Positions 24,301 through 36,594 of a stretch of 64,000 nucleotides of DNA are shown one piece after another (within the stretch, counting starts at the first letter, position 1; each line of letters opens with the position of its first letter). The DNA is taken from contig JAJKFL010000014.1 of the NCBI GenBank assembly GCA_021186555.1, forward strand, positions 21,521,033 to 21,585,032, in the 5' to 3' direction. Made by a program: the position numbers and the translations under genes. Below the pieces are notes generated by a model. That model was not told the DNA's origin and made no database searches. It saw only the letters and a list, made by a program, of their open reading frames with translations. The stretch is from Reticulitermes speratus. Lineage: Eukaryota; Arthropoda; Insecta; Blattodea; Rhinotermitidae.

Positions 24301-26295
24301 ATAAGCAAGTAATGATTAGTGAATGCCGGTCTGAATGCTATATATATGAGGAACTTTTGTATATTGGCTTTGTTTTAGGATAATGATAGTAAATGTTACT
24401 ATTTACTAAGTACTATCTTTGCTATTTGTGTCGTGATACTGTCAGTATCTCCGGCAATACAGCGTTGATGGAAGGATGATTAGTGAATGATGAATTTTAA
24501 AGGAATTGGAAGAAATTGTTCGTGGACTAGTCGAGGTACTACCCTGGAATTAGGATTCAGGGACTGAAGAAAACAACAACCTTAGTCAGGGAGCCGGTGC
24601 CCGATCCGAAACTCAAAAGGGCACCTTTCAAATACAGGTCCAGAGATTATTGCTACAGTAGCCAGCTAGGTCAGAATATAATTAACGTAATCAAATGAAG
24701 AGGGTAATATTGGTATAAACAGTGCGTAAAAGTTACAGTTTGGAAAACTGAAGAGAAGGCATTGAAGACACATAGACGCGAGGATGATATTAAAATACAT
24801 GTTGTATGCGTGGGGTGTGATGATGTTTGTCATCAAGCTAGGGTCAAGTGGGGTGCTGTTCGGAACTGCAGTGACGTTTTTTTATTTTAAAAAATGTGGG
24901 AAATTTGGGTAAGAAAGCGGCTGCTAAATTTGGAAAGCAGTGTTCTTTGTTGTCTGGCATGAATGAATAATGTTTTAGCCACAGTTTCTTTTAATCTCAG
25001 TAACGTTTATGAAGAATGTTTCTTTGACAGGCCTGACTGATTTTGTTTTAGGCAACATTGTCGTAAATGTCGTATCTACCCGCCGTGTTGTAGGCAAGTG
25101 AAAGGCAAACCTTTCTCTTTGCACACCATGAAGACATATGGGGGAGTAGGACAATAACGGCGTCATTCTTAACTTCGGTACTGTATGGAGATGAGTGGCC
25201 AGCTTCACTCGGTCGCTTTACCCAACGGACAGGACCCCCATTGTCCATTGAATAGGAGCCTGGATGGACCCCAGAGCCTGTCTGTACGCATCGGAGACGA
25301 GAAAAGTCTCTTGACACTGCGGAAATCGAACAACGATTTCTAGGTTGTCCAGTCCGTAGTCCAATTTTTATAGTCATTACTGTCTCGGCTCCGCATTGTA
25401 AGTCAAGACTGTCACAAGTTTCGTTCTTACCACAGTTTATGTTTCGAAAGTTTTATACCCCGAATGTCCTGTCCGACATATATAAAAGCAGTAGCTGATA
25501 TGAAGGCGTATAAATTACAGCAGTGTCGTGGCCTACTTTAAATTACTAGAAAATTATTTCCTTTCAACAGTGAAGTAAATACACTGAAATAAACATAAGA
25601 AGAATATATGAACTGGGTACTGAGGGAGAACATAGGCTGAGGGTGTTCGAGTATAGGGTGCTGAGGAGGATATTTGGGCCTAAGAGGGACGAGGTAACAT
25701 GGGAGTGGAGAAGACTACATAACGAGGAACTTAATGATATGTACTCATCACCAAATGTTATCGGGTGATCAAATCAAGAAGAATGAGGTGGGCGGGGCAT
25801 GTAGCACGTATGGGGGAGGGTAGAGGTGCGTACAGGATTTTGGTGAGGAGACCTGAGGGAAGGAGACCACTTGGAAGACCCAGGTATAGATGGGAGAATA
25901 ATATTCAAAGGATCTTCAAGAAGTGGGATGGGGGCATGGACTGGATTGATATGGTTCAGGATAGGGACAGGTGACGGGCTTTTGTGAGTGCGGTAATGAA
26001 CCTGCGGTTTCCATAAAATGCGGGGAATTTCTTGACTAGCTGACGACCTGTTGGCTCTCAAGAAGGACTCTGCTGTATGGAGTTAGTTAGATTAATTAGT
26101 TATATGAACTGGTTCCGATAAGCTTCATTATTTATTTCATTTTTGAACCAAGACAGTAAGCGTATTGCTGTGTATGTAAAACAGCGATCATAAGTATTAG
26201 AACTTACATATTCAGTTGAAGTTAGTAGTGCAGTTTTTATACACGTTCCGTTTGCTACTTACCTCAGAAGCAAGTCACCGTCTTACCTTAGCCAT
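21315..26295 (-). CDS. Gene B: pro-resilin-like cuticular protein with RR-2 domain (three coding exons)
   Basis: On the - strand, exon 1 is 26295-26287 (Met-Ala-Lys, donor GTAAG), exon 2 is 22793-22161 (acceptor TCTTGCAG, donor GTAAGT) and exon 3 is 21563-21315 (acceptor TCATAG, stop TAA). Both introns are phase 0 (about 3.5 and 0.6 kb); the protein is about 296 aa. The signal peptide is 17 residues, ending VMA before EPP. Exon 2 carries about 8 QYGxP-type repeats, more Ser- and Ala-rich than in gene A. Exon 3 is a full RR-2 domain (YEFSYEV, LLPDG, QIVEYEAD, EGYRPQIRYED). Where genes A and D have Gly-His after the first aromatic block, B and C have Ser-Gln. An in-frame ATG at 22856 extends the open frame upstream, but a strong acceptor at 22794 shows that stretch is intron. 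Inferred role: secreted, chitin-bound cuticle protein. First gene of the B-C-D tandem array. Confidence 0.9.
22985..23095 (+). mobile_element. Fragment of the VFWDVT-type repeat
   Basis: TACCAGAAGACTTGAATCTTC and CCAATATGAGAACTTCAAAT correspond to the 3' part of the 34.5 kb repeat. In intron 1 of gene B. Confidence 0.45.
23640..23870 (-). mobile_element. tRNA-derived SINE-like repeat, reverse orientation
   Basis: On the - strand the right end is tRNA-like (AGCATAGTGACTAGGCTACC, B box GGTTCGATCCCC). The body has GGACCGGGG- and AGGACG-type blocks like the 61.2 kb copy. In intron 1 of gene B. Confidence 0.6.
24815..24920 (+). mobile_element. LINE 3'-tail fragment
   Basis: AGCTAGGGTCAAGTGGGGTG…AAAAATGTGGGAAATTTG follows the same tail pattern. 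In intron 1 of gene B. Confidence 0.45.
25045..25390 (-). mobile_element. tRNA-derived SINE, family 2, reverse orientation
   Basis: Reverse complement shares GGTCCTGTCCGTTGGGTAAAG-like, GTAAAGCGACC and GGCCACTCATCTC blocks with the 17.4 kb copy. It lies in intron 1 of gene B. Confidence 0.65.
25600..26100 (+). mobile_element. 3' end of a non-LTR retrotransposon (best-kept LINE fragment)
   Basis: Frames encode RVFEYRVLRRIFGPKRDEV, then RMRWAGHVARMGEGRGAYR and RPLGRPRYRWENN, the conserved C-terminus of a LINE reverse-transcriptase protein, followed by a 3' tail with TAATGAACCTGCGGTTTCC and ATAAAATGCGGGGAATTTC. One frameshift or stop lies near 25770 and the rest of the element is absent. It ends about 190 nt past gene B exon 1, in intron 1. 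Confidence 0.8.
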
Positions 26296-26364
26296 GCTAT
26301 GATCTATAGTGTTGACTGTGAATGCTTGTTGGGGACTGCTGTATTGCTGAAGAACTGATGAGCA

Positions 26365-26372
26365 TTTATATA
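26365..26372 (-). promoter_or_regulatory. TATA box of gene B
   Basis: TATATAAA on the - strand lies 77 nt before the ATG at 26295. GCAGT at 26339-26335, about 35 nt downstream, resembles the arthropod initiator. Confidence 0.6.
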
Positions 26373-27049
26373 CACGTAGTCCAGCTGTGAGTGCTCCTGT
26401 TGGCGGGGAGAACTGCAAGCAAAGCAAAACAACAACAACAGCAACAGGACCAGACATTAAAACTGGATTACCCTGCAATGGCAAACTGTGTAATGGGTCT
26501 TCTGTCGGTTACTTCTATATTATCACTTTAACACTCCCAGGTTTCATCATCGAATGGTGATGATTCTTGGACTTTCATTGCTGCACCAATACGTAGCTCT
26601 TTGCCTTGTAGGCCTACTGACCAAGCTATTACACATAACGGCCAGAAGGACCATTAATTTTCTTGCGTTTAGTGCTGCTTGCGTCATAAATAGGATGATC
26701 TAGTTTTGCATCATGTAATCTATATATGCACGCGTCCTTGGGTGCGGCTACAGATTGATTATCACGATAGCTCTGACGTCTTTCTATTTTGGTGATGAAC
26801 TAAACGCCTTTGTACAGTAATAACTGCTGCGTTAATTTTACAAAGTACTTTGACGCGATATAGCTGCACTGACACCGTTACCACACGTTTATTTATTGTG
26901 GCATGAAAACACTCAATACTACGTGATTTTCAACTGCAAGGATTGTGCCCCCATTAAAATCCCTTTGGGCGAGCCCATTTCCGTGTAGGCATTCCAGGAA
27001 ACATTTTTCCTTATCTACACTAAACGAAAAGTTTTATGGGCTATACGCC

Positions 27050-27322
27050 TCCTTCGTTGTTATAATACAGTGTCCTAACCGGGATTTTTTTTTCGCGCCC
27101 GGGGCGAGTAATCAATATTGCCGTTTCAAAAAAAAAATATTAACTTAAAAATCTTAATTATTTGTTGAGTCTCCTTTTATTTTGCTCAATAATTTAAAAA
27201 TTGTTGTGGGCGGTGAAGCATTTTTTAAAATTTAAAATAGCCATTTTGCCGCCTGTTGGGCTCTGCTGCCCGGGGCGGCCACAACAATCGCCCCGCCCGC
27301 CCCACCCAGCTACGCCCCTGCT
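27050..27322 (-). mobile_element. Possible DNA-transposon end with GC-rich terminus
   Basis: On the - strand it begins CAGGGGCGTAGCTGGGTGG, a terminus typical of hAT-type elements, followed by a very GC-rich stretch (27265-27315) in AT-rich surroundings and AT-rich internal sequence. I see no matching opposite terminus or target duplication. Confidence 0.35.
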
Positions 27323-27654
27323 GTAGTGTACTCGCATTTCCACTATTTATACTCATGGGCTCCCTGACACCAAGGCATGGAGCGACCTCAGTTTGCTAAT
27401 GGAAGACATGGAGGTTAGGGGCGAATATACTGAATAAGCAGTCGCGGACAGTCGAGAGAGCGTGGTCCTCCTGCTTGGTAGTTTGACAAGGGGCAGCAGC
27501 TTTTTGCTATAAACTAAAAACAACATTTTACGAAATGTTATAAAAGGCTTGGAACTTGGACAGACTCTCTGAGACGCTTTACACCACTGAAAATAGTTTC
27601 GAGTACTTGGAATGGCAGGATTCTCTGCAGATCAGGATTACAGAAAATATGTAA

Positions 27655-27815
27655 CTGAAGGGTGTCGGCTGGATGTAGCTGGCTTAGCATAGGGGCCATT
27701 GGCGGGCTTTTGCACACATCAAAAATTAATCTTCGACTTCCAATAAATGCTGGGGATTCTTTGACTAGCCTAGCAAGTTTGTCAACGGTGACCCTGCTCC
27801 ATGATTTAGTTAATT
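27655..27815 (+). mobile_element. LINE 3'-tail fragment
   Basis: GGATGTAGCTGGCTTAGCATA, CTTCGACTTCCAATAAATGC and TTCTTTGACTAGCC match the tail of the 25.6 kb LINE. Confidence 0.6.
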
Positions 27816-27822
27816 AAGTAAT

Positions 27823-30518
27823 AATATTATTACCTGTAATCGAGTTAACAGCTACAATAAAGCCAGAAGTTCTCCCGCCACTGAGTCGTGTGTACGGCAG
27901 TTAGAGCAAGGGTCTTTAAACATTTACACTCCAGGAGTCTCAGTAGCATAAAAATTTTGGGAGCAGTCGGTTTTGTTATTCCTGCTCACGGCGTTGGAAA
28001 TTAACACTGTCCGATTAATTCTTCAAAAAGCGAGTCAGGTCTTCCGACAGTTGTGAAGTTTTGGCTTTCTTACTGTTATTTAACTTTAAAATTACAAATT
28101 TATGGGTGATAGATTATCTTCTGTACTGTACCTTTTCAGCACGCAACAATGGAAATTACTTGTCGTTTTTACAATGTGGCAAAGCTTGTGTAATCGTAGA
28201 GTTGGACGTAGTAACGCCATATTCGATGGATGCAATAAAAAAGCCACGACTTAGAAGATAGGGTATATTTACTTTCCATCCATTTTATGGCGTCAGTGAT
28301 GTAACGTTGAGAACGACGTAAACGAATTTTAAAACATTTCGGGGCTCGTGTGTCGATACAGAACACAGATAAGAGGGAAATGGAAAGAAGAGCAGCAGCA
28401 CACAAATATGCGACATTTGCACTAATTGATATAGTGAGCATGTGCTCAGGACGATATATCTTTACATTCTGTGTAATGTAATAAACATTTTCTATTTAGG
28501 TATCGCGCAGTTTTTCTGATTATAGCACATGCGAAGGTGGCGTTATTTTATTCCGTACGGATATAACAATGCCATTTCTCACATTGCAACAGTGTATTCT
28601 TTTACTAATATTTGGAAGAAAATTCATATTTTGTGATTATATACGTAGAACCGACTGAATAGGCCTATAAGGAATTAATATATATGTATATATTAAGATT
28701 TATAAAATTGTGCAGTGTAACTTTGGAAATAACTTCCTGATAAGAAACACTGGTATTATTGTAACCGTGTACCCTACATCTCTGAAATTCTCACTTATCT
28801 TTCAGTTTCGGAATGCAATATTTGCTGCTGATCTCAGATGTAGAATTGCAGCCACTTGTATTCTGCTTATGTTGCTTCCTGTTTAGAAATATTACTCTCT
28901 GGAATTTTATCGACAGTGAGTCTTTATATTTAAATGTGATAACTGGTGCCATAAACAATTAAATTCACTTACTTACGGCACAGTATTACTTCATTTTGTG
29001 GCACTGTGTTTGTTTTGTTATGTTCCACCCGATGGAGAGCGGACGCAATTTTTTTATTGTTTAAATTTTAAAATCACAAACTTCTGTTTTTTTGTGCAGT
29101 GCGTTTGTTATGTCCTGTAAGTCGTATCACATTCTGGCTTTACAGAAATTTATTGATCATATTACAAACATTTTCGGTTTTTTATTATCAACAGTTTAAA
29201 ACCCATGGTTGACTATATACACCGACTTCTGTAGCGTGAACAAATGCGGCATTTTGCCTCGCACATGTTTCATATGATGCTGGCGATTAACAGTATTATT
29301 TTACTAAACAAACTTAAAGGTTAGCCTTTATAAAAGGGACATTTTATTCTCTGTGAGGTATGAATTGGATCTTTATGTATAACAGAGACTTGTATGATTC
29401 TACTCAAAACGTTGAATGCAGCAAGCTTAAGTCACGCCAAAATGAGGAGGAAGATAATGTTCTGCAAGGCTAAACCCAAGCAAATTAATATAAGCGGCTT
29501 AAAGTTGGCGGCGGGCAATCTCACGAAAAGTGACTTAAGTTTGGATTTTCGCAGTCGCTGCTATCCACCGAACGTCTTCATGCATTCATGATCTCACCCG
29601 CGCTACTAGCTACATTCCGTACCTATCGTAAAATACTGGATATTAGCATACACAGCAATCGATGATCTGTATAATTCACAATTCTCTATTCATTGTTCTA
29701 CATTTCAGGAGAGATTCTGCAATTATCGAATTACAAAATTGGGAACTTTCTAACTTACCAAACTGGGTATGGAGATTTATATTATGATAGTCACACGAAT
29801 TCTGTAATAGCTATATATTGATTAAATTAACAGATCGAAGCATAACATGAGTTTGGGATCCTTATGTTACTTGATAAATTTTTCAAATGCCAGTTTATCT
29901 GCATGCACAAGACTGAGATTATGTAAAGTCATTATTACAAAACGATATACTGAAAATACGTTATTAGTCGAGTTTTAGTGATTGAAAATGTCAAGTGGTT
30001 CTGCATGTTATATAATTGTCTGCTACAGATGAAAGACTTTCTGTGTTCTAGCGTGTGTTTGTGGAACACGTGAGTTTTGTACATACCCCGTCTCTATGAG
30101 CGAAGTATCAAGACTGCATACTCATCGTTTGTATGTTTGTACGTATGTGTGAAACATCAGGGACCTGTAACGTGAGAGAATATATAATGTGTACTTTATT
30201 TCCTGAAATGTAGCAAACATGTTTGGGCTATTTGTGACTTCCTGGTGTCTTGAAGATTTTATAGTGATTTACATGTACGTTTAAAAAGTTACATGACATT
30301 TATGAATGTAATTTTTAATCAATTTGAACTAATAAGCGGACATTTGAAGGCGAGTTTATTTCACTAGGATTCGAGAAAAAGATATCCTGGGGTAATTTGA
30401 GTTGACTTGAAAGAACTGTATAAATAATTAAGTAACAAAAAATTTGTTTGGCTAGCTTTAATCTTCCTTTCTTTCCAGAATTTTTAAGATGAGAATCAGA
30501 CTCGTTTCATGGATGGGA
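27823..30518. other. Intergenic region with no recognised feature
   Basis: Unique-looking AT-rich DNA upstream of gene B. All open frames are short and without recognisable domains. Confidence 0.55.
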
Positions 30519-30775
30519 ATATCTCTCTTGTCTACGCTAGGGTCATTGCAATATCTACCCTGTCTGCGCTAGGGCCATTCCAGTATCTACGGTGTGTGCG
30601 CTAGGGCCATTGTAATATGTCTTGTCTGCGTTAGGGACATTGCAATATATGACTTGTCTGCGCTAGGGCCACTGCAATGTGTACCTTGTCTGCGCTAGAG
30701 CCAGTCCAATATCTACGTTGTGTGCGCTCGGTCATTGCAATATCTAAGTTGTCTGCGCTTGGGCAATCACAGTAC
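30519..30775. repeat. Degenerate minisatellite, period about 33 bp
   Basis: Around eight imperfect copies of a unit with TGTCTGCGCTAGGGCCATTG and CAATATCTAC. It lies between genes B and C. Confidence 0.85.
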
Positions 30776-31185
30776 CTTCAAGGATAAGGCCGAGATTTCT
30801 GTTCCCCTTTCGCCCCTGTTAAAGCGTTACTTGATCAGTACATATCTTTGTGTTTTTTATTTTTCTCAAGGACTACAATTTAAAAAAAGAAAAGTCGCTC
30901 TAGGAATTACAAATCTTTCATTCTTTCAGCATGTTCATGTAATTTATTCCTGTAGTATAACACTGTGACTAAAATCTTTAACTAAATTATTGTCTACTAT
31001 ATTCATTGTTATTGTACATGACCGCTTGTTATGATGTCTGGTATATTCATAAATTTTGTTAATAAGTGGATATTTTGTGTGAGGCGTGGAATACATGTTT
31101 GTTTTTATTAGGAAATTAACAATGTAAGTGAACTCTACAAGATATTCCCCATAATATTTTTGTGACCTGCGTCAGTCACTTTGTG

Positions 31186-31231
<46 letters not shown>

Positions 31232-32800
31232 CTTGCGCGCTTTATGGAAACGTAAGGCAGGATTCTCCAGTTCATAATCTTGTTTGGTGTTTGTCCATAA
31301 AACTTTGGAAAACTATAATCTCAGGCTGATTTTAATCTACCATTGTACAAATTACTTATCCAGATCTGTTGCGATAACCATCATTATTCTCCGTCTAATA
31401 TGTAGTCTTCAGCCGTTTGTTCAAAGGCCTGAGTGCTGTCTTTGAAATGAAAACTTATTACAGTCATTAGCATCCACAATACGGACATACTGCCTTCTGC
31501 TACAGCAATTAAAGTCCGGTTGGTTAATATGAGTCTAATTTTTCATTGCAATTCTCTTATTCGCACAGCTGGAAGCACTGGTTTCATTTGTTCGTCCGCA
31601 AAATTATTGCCGTACATGTTACTCAATTTCAAATTGCCCCCTGAATCGGATACCGGATTTAGTAACGATATAACGGACCTTGGAGTGGCCTCGTGTCTGA
31701 AGCATTTAAAGTATCGTTCTAAACGAAGCACATGGGTTCTTTTTTGCGCTCTGTAACTGTGAAGTTTGTGTCAGTTGTGTAGGATAGTTGTGAAGAACTT
31801 CCCTGTTATTATGGAAATTTAACGCGTTAAATCGTTCTTACGGTCCTGTCTAGAGCCAATTGAACTATATTTATAGCATCACATCTTGTTTTAAAATCAT
31901 TATCTGTAAAGTCACTCGCAATTCCGTCGGACGATTTCCTCTTTCGTGTTTGCCTAAACAAAAATGTTTCTATCTACTGCATTCAGTCTATATTTCTTAC
32001 CGATCTCATCCCTTTTTGATTAATCATGCTAACCACATTAAGCGAAGAGTATATTTTATGAAGTTTCCAGTCCTTTATTACGTCAGTCATGTGTTACTTC
32101 TGTCCTTCACGACTTAGTTACAAGAAAAATGCTACGTAGAGAATAAATTTTGAAAACAATTTGTATGCAGATTTCTCCTTCATTATACAACGTATGTCTC
32201 TCAGATCAAAATAGTATTCCCTCCACTTTGTTCTGAAGCCTGCAGTCAGTAAATTCACCTTCTGGACTGAGAGAATTGGTTCAAACTCTACACACGGCTT
32301 GTAAAATTATTGTTTGATAAATTTTGAATTATATGTATTTTATATTACTCTTACACGTTGTTAGTAACGTTATATCGCATGAAGCTTCTCACTTTAAAAT
32401 GCACGTAGATGTTATTTTATTTTTTCGAATATCCGAAATTGATTAAGAGTTAAAAGTGTAAGGCTGCTTTATAATCACTTTGACATGGCGTTTGACTTGT
32501 AATTGCTTCTGTTCGATTTAACTTGTTTTTCGCCCTGATAAGCACCTTCAACTGTCAGCTGTACCCGGAAGATTCAGTGTAAGAAGAAATGCAGAGCCGG
32601 AACAAACCTTACACTGAACGTGCATCTCTGCATACTGGAGTTTTACCGCACAAATATGGCCTTCATTTATGCAGAAACCAGTAGGCCTATTTGTATGTGA
32701 TGTATATTAATTACTTTACGCTCAGAGAATGCGTCATCTTGTGATTATCTTAAGGGATTGATATAGATTGATCAATAAAAGTCCGTCTAACTCAACTTTG
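30776..32800. other. Intergenic region, microsatellite only
   Basis: Apart from the compound microsatellite at 31191 and an 11-bp inverted repeat (TTCAGTGTAAG at about 32574, 24-nt loop), nothing stands out. Confidence 0.5.
31191..31232. repeat. Compound (AT)n(GT)n microsatellite
   Basis: About 13 AT dinucleotides followed by about 8 GT dinucleotides. Confidence 0.95.
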
Positions 32801-32842
32801 GTTATTTATTTATTTATTTATTTACTGCAGGTGGTCTGCAAT

Positions 32843-32884
32843 CGGCTACATGTTTCGACCGTTCATCCGGTCGTCTTCAGGCCG
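32843..32884 (-). ncRNA. Hammerhead ribozyme next to a TTTA microsatellite
   Basis: On the - strand helix I is CGGC (32884-32881) with GCCG (32846-32843). The core is CTGAAGA (32880-32874) and GAAA. Stem II is a 5-bp GACCG/CGGTC. ATGTA ends at the predicted cleavage after 32847. A (TTTA)n tract at about 32804-32825 adjoins it. Confidence 0.8.
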
Positions 32885-33479
32885 TGTTTTTACAAGGAAA
32901 AATGTGGAAACTTTTCACCGGTACGTGCACGCGGAGATTGAGATCTCAGTCTTTTATATGGACTCATTCTGATGTGCCAATTTTAGTATTGTCTTGAGTT
33001 TGAAAGTTGGTGGCAGGTGCGAAAACAACATGAAGATTTCCTAGATGATGGCGTGCATTGAATTATGGCCACTGGAATTATTCTGCGGGATCGTCTTGCT
33101 CAATGGTGTTGCGTACTTTGGATTGTTTACTCCCGGCCGAAGGATACTTGATTGGGTTCGTTCGGTGGGAGGATTGTCTTGGCTTTGTTCTTAGGGCGAT
33201 AACCGCTTCTTTGCGTGTGCGTATTACTTGAGACACAGGCGTGTTTGCTGTTGGACCCGAATTTGATATCTTACCACTATGTTGAACTCTTTAAAATACA
33301 GTGGCTGCTACACGTATCACTGCCTTTACATTAAAAGGAGGAATTTTGCCCGCAGAATGTTGTCTATTTACATGCATATATTTTGTGCGATTTTCTTATG
33401 CAGTTCTTATTTCTCTAAAGAGCATTAACAGATTTGTTTTTGTTACGGAGGGGAAGAAACCTTTTTAAACGAAGCTGTC

Positions 33480-33695
33480 AGTTGCTAACATTATGTAGCG
33501 TCGACTGAGGATGAATTAATGTGGTATGGAGCTTATGCGGCATGATAGTGACAGGGGAAAACATAAGTGCGCGGAGAGAAACCTGTCCCAGTGCCACTTT
33601 TTTCAGCACATATCTTACGTGGACTGGCCTGGGGCCGAACCCGAGCCGCTTTAGTGAGTGGCCGGCAAATAACCCCATTTGCGGCTCATTGAATT
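33480..33695 (+). repeat. Dispersed repeat copy (also at 56155)
   Basis: Shares in order a GCTAACATTATGTAGCGTC-like start, a GACAGGGGAAA block, and CCTGTCCCAGT followed by TCAGCACATATC with the 56155-56345 repeat. Non-coding; family unnamed by me. Confidence 0.6.
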
Positions 33696-34529
33696 CGCTT
33701 TGAGATAGTAACTACTGTAATTTTTAAGCCCTATTTGGATAAGTTTCATGTTTCAAAGTCTAAAGTTTTCTGTATAACACAGGGCGTGTTTGTGTTTGTG
33801 CCTGTGGCAGCCTAACTCATAAGAAAAAAAAGTAGGAGCTTACAAGTTTGGCAGTAGTCTTAGAATGATTGTGAAATGTACGTATCAAATAATAATATAA
33901 ATAGATCTAACTGATCGGCCTGTTTGTGTCTATATCTTCAGGGTCAAGCAGACCAAAACGATGGCAGGTATTTCATGGGTATTAACTGCGATTGTCGGCA
34001 GAATGTACTTGTACGTCTTAGCTAATGAATTTGCACGAGGTTAATGTTCAGATGAGGCGAGTAATTAATTTTGTTACAGAGCATATGTCTGACATGTGCA
34101 AAGCTTCATAGTACCGATAGACTGCTAGTGACGGCATTGTAGTCAAGGTATTTAACTGTTTGTCATTTTCTTTTTAATTATCTAAGTATCGGAAAACACT
34201 TTTAAAGTTTTGGTGGGCCTACAATACGAACAATAAGAGTACATTAGAGATCAAGCATGTAGGAGTGAACATACAACCTGTTCAGGAGGATCCAATTGTC
34301 ATAAATGTATAACCGATGAGATTATCGCAGCGGTTAGTCGTTAGACTTCTCTTTGTGGCCTCAGTAGATAATTAAATAGAGTATAATGTGTATGAATACA
34401 TACATAGAATCATTCAAAATTTAAATCTTCTTATAGTTCATTGTGGTTTTTGTAGACATTATAGCAGTACGTTGGACTACAGGCGTGTACTTTAAGATGG
34501 TCAGATGTTTAGGGAAAAATAATTGTAAA

Positions 34530-34700
34530 ATAATGTGGCTTAAAATTGATGTCTTCTGGGATGTTACGGCTTGTCGACAGGGAAGTAGTTATCTCCTGGT
34601 GGCTACGGGTAACTCTTTACCATTTGACACATCGTCACATCCCTGAAGACTTGAATCTTGAGCAACACCGCTTTGAGAATCTCAGATCTAGGAGGTGGCA
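34530..34700 (+). mobile_element. Dispersed repeat encoding a VFWDVTAC peptide trace
   Basis: Encodes IDVFWDVTACRQG and, after a break, an end with CCTGAAGACTTGAATCTTGAG. I recall this as a common repeat of insect genomes; the transposon class is not clear. A related end (CCAGAAGACTTGAATCTTCAC) is at about 23000-23090. Confidence 0.5.
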
Positions 34701-34888
34701 TAATTTGAGATAATATCGCGGCATTTGCGGCGGAGCCCTGCGGAATACCACGAAAAACATGAGTCAGGATAATCGGTGTCTAGTGTGAGCTTAGAACTGG
34801 TTACGTCACCAACAAATTCTTCAGTAACATTCGAATATTTTACAACACTCAACCAGCAAAATGCATATTTATATTATAACACTGATTA

Positions 34889-34932
34889 TTCCTAAGTGTT
34901 TCAATCCACAAGGGATCGCCATCATCAGGGAA
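34889..34932 (-). ncRNA. Hammerhead-like ribozyme with bulged stem II
   Basis: On the - strand helix I is TTCC (34932-34929) with GGAA (34892-34889). The core is CTGATGA (34928-34922) and GAAA (34902-34899). Stem II is GATCC/GGATT with four extra nucleotides on its 5' side, which is unusual. Cleavage would follow CTTA at 34893. Confidence 0.6.
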
Positions 34933-35099
34933 CAAGTATCAAATAATATTGCATAAAACTTAATCAGCTATTTTTACACATAGTTAACATCTTATGCATG
35001 GTGTAAAAAGTCAAGTAGTCAGATGTAGACAGTTTTTTGTAGAATAGTTGTGAACATAAGTGGAATGGAATCTTGGTATACAGCATCTCCGGGGCAGCT

Positions 35100-35245
35100 T
35101 ACGCACTTAACGAAAGGTGGCACTATAGCCCGGTCTGGACATTATGAAGAAGAGATAAATCTCTTTCCTTTGCCTGAAATCTGGCCATGATTCCTCGGAC
35201 ACGCAGCCAGTAGTCTCGTCACTATACCAACTGCGCTATAATTCC
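35100..35245 (-). mobile_element. Truncated tRNA-derived SINE, reverse orientation
   Basis: On the - strand TATAGCGCAGTTGGTATAGTG begins a tRNA-like head, as in the 61.2 kb copy, followed by a short body that ends near 35100. Confidence 0.55.
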
Positions 35246-35399
35246 AAACAAAAAGCAGAGTACTAAGATTTTGATGTGCTGAGTCGGACTCTTAGATTAA
35301 GACATTTGAAGACAGAATTTACCAGTATAGTGACTCGAATTTCTGAAACATTTTTCGAAAAGTAAGTTTTTGTTTTCGCCACGAATACTTGGTAGGCGT

Positions 35400-35850
35400 T
35401 CATACAGCGACAAACAGATGCACTTAATAAGATACAATTCGTAACAAGTATTAAACTCCTACATGTTTCGGCACCGGGGTGCCATACTACACCACCCAAT
35501 ACGACACAAATCAGAAGCTTCACCTGGACGAGATCCTTTCGGATCACATAAGAGCAGATGTTTGTATACATACTGCGTGCAGAACGTAAACAACTGCGGA
35601 CTTGTGCTACGAGCTGCCACTATTATATAATTTGAGTGTCACAATATTGTAATTTTATGACCCTTTTTATAGTTTAGAATTTTAACATTTTAAATATTCC
35701 AATACGGGCAGTGTAATACCGAGATTAACGTGTTAGACATATTCCTTTGCTTCAAGGCTCTCTGAGAATGGCATCCCGGTGCCGAAACATGTAGGAGTCT
35801 AATACTTATAATGAATTGAATTTTATTAATTGCATTTGTTGGTTGATGTA
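35400..35850. mobile_element. Inverted pair of PLE-type terminal repeats with degenerate hammerheads
   Basis: Left copy (about 35420-35490, - sense) and right copy (about 35756-35830, + sense) share GGTGCCGAAACATGTAGGAG and flanking TAATACTT and GAATTG blocks. Stem II, GAAA and ATGTA are kept, but the CTGATGA half reads CTGAGAA on the right and is unrecognisable on the left, so neither should cleave. Confidence 0.6.
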
Positions 35851-36454
35851 TCAATAGTGAGAATATGCACGGTGTGGGTAATATAAAAACCTTGAGAGGT
35901 GTGTTCTGTTTGTGATTCCCAAAAGTGTAGTTTGCACATACTTTCAGATTTTGAGCGCCTTATTATTCAGAGATATTTTTTTCAGCACACTCTGCAGATT
36001 TTATCCCATAACCTGAAATGTGGTGGTGATAGAATCAATATCTCAACATTAGTCTGGAGATAGGCATAGCCACAATTTCTCTTTCGGAAAATTCATTTAA
36101 ATTTATTTTTGTTATTAGAAAATGGATACCGGGAATATGTGAAAGGTTTGTAGAAAATACGACAAAACATTTCGTGGTTGGAAATACGTTTTAGTGCCAA
36201 CGTAAAAACGGAATATTTATAAACAAGAAACATCTGGACTAGGGAAAGACGTTCAGTGATGTTGGTTTGAGGAACTGACGTTGGTAAAAATCATGAATAA
36301 AGTAAGTTACCTCAGTTCTTTGTAGGCAACATTGGAATTCCGCTTTATGTATTATTTTGCAAGCCTTATTAGTATTATTTTGGTGAAAATAATACTGATT
36401 GTAAATACATTTTGCGTAATTGGTGAAAGAAAGATTAATATTTAGTGAAGGTAC

Positions 36455-36460
36455 TTTATT
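36455..36460 (-). terminator. Candidate poly(A) signal of gene C
   Basis: AATAAA on the - strand lies about 135 nt past the stop codon, at the same spacing as in genes B and D. Confidence 0.55.
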
Positions 36461-36594
36461 GGTGAACAATGAATTATATACAAAATATTATACCGTATGC
36501 AATATGTTGTGCATGAGAATAATACACATATTATGTACGTATGGGAGAAGCAGATGTCGGATCATATTGAAGTTATCTCTGAATGAGTATGAAA

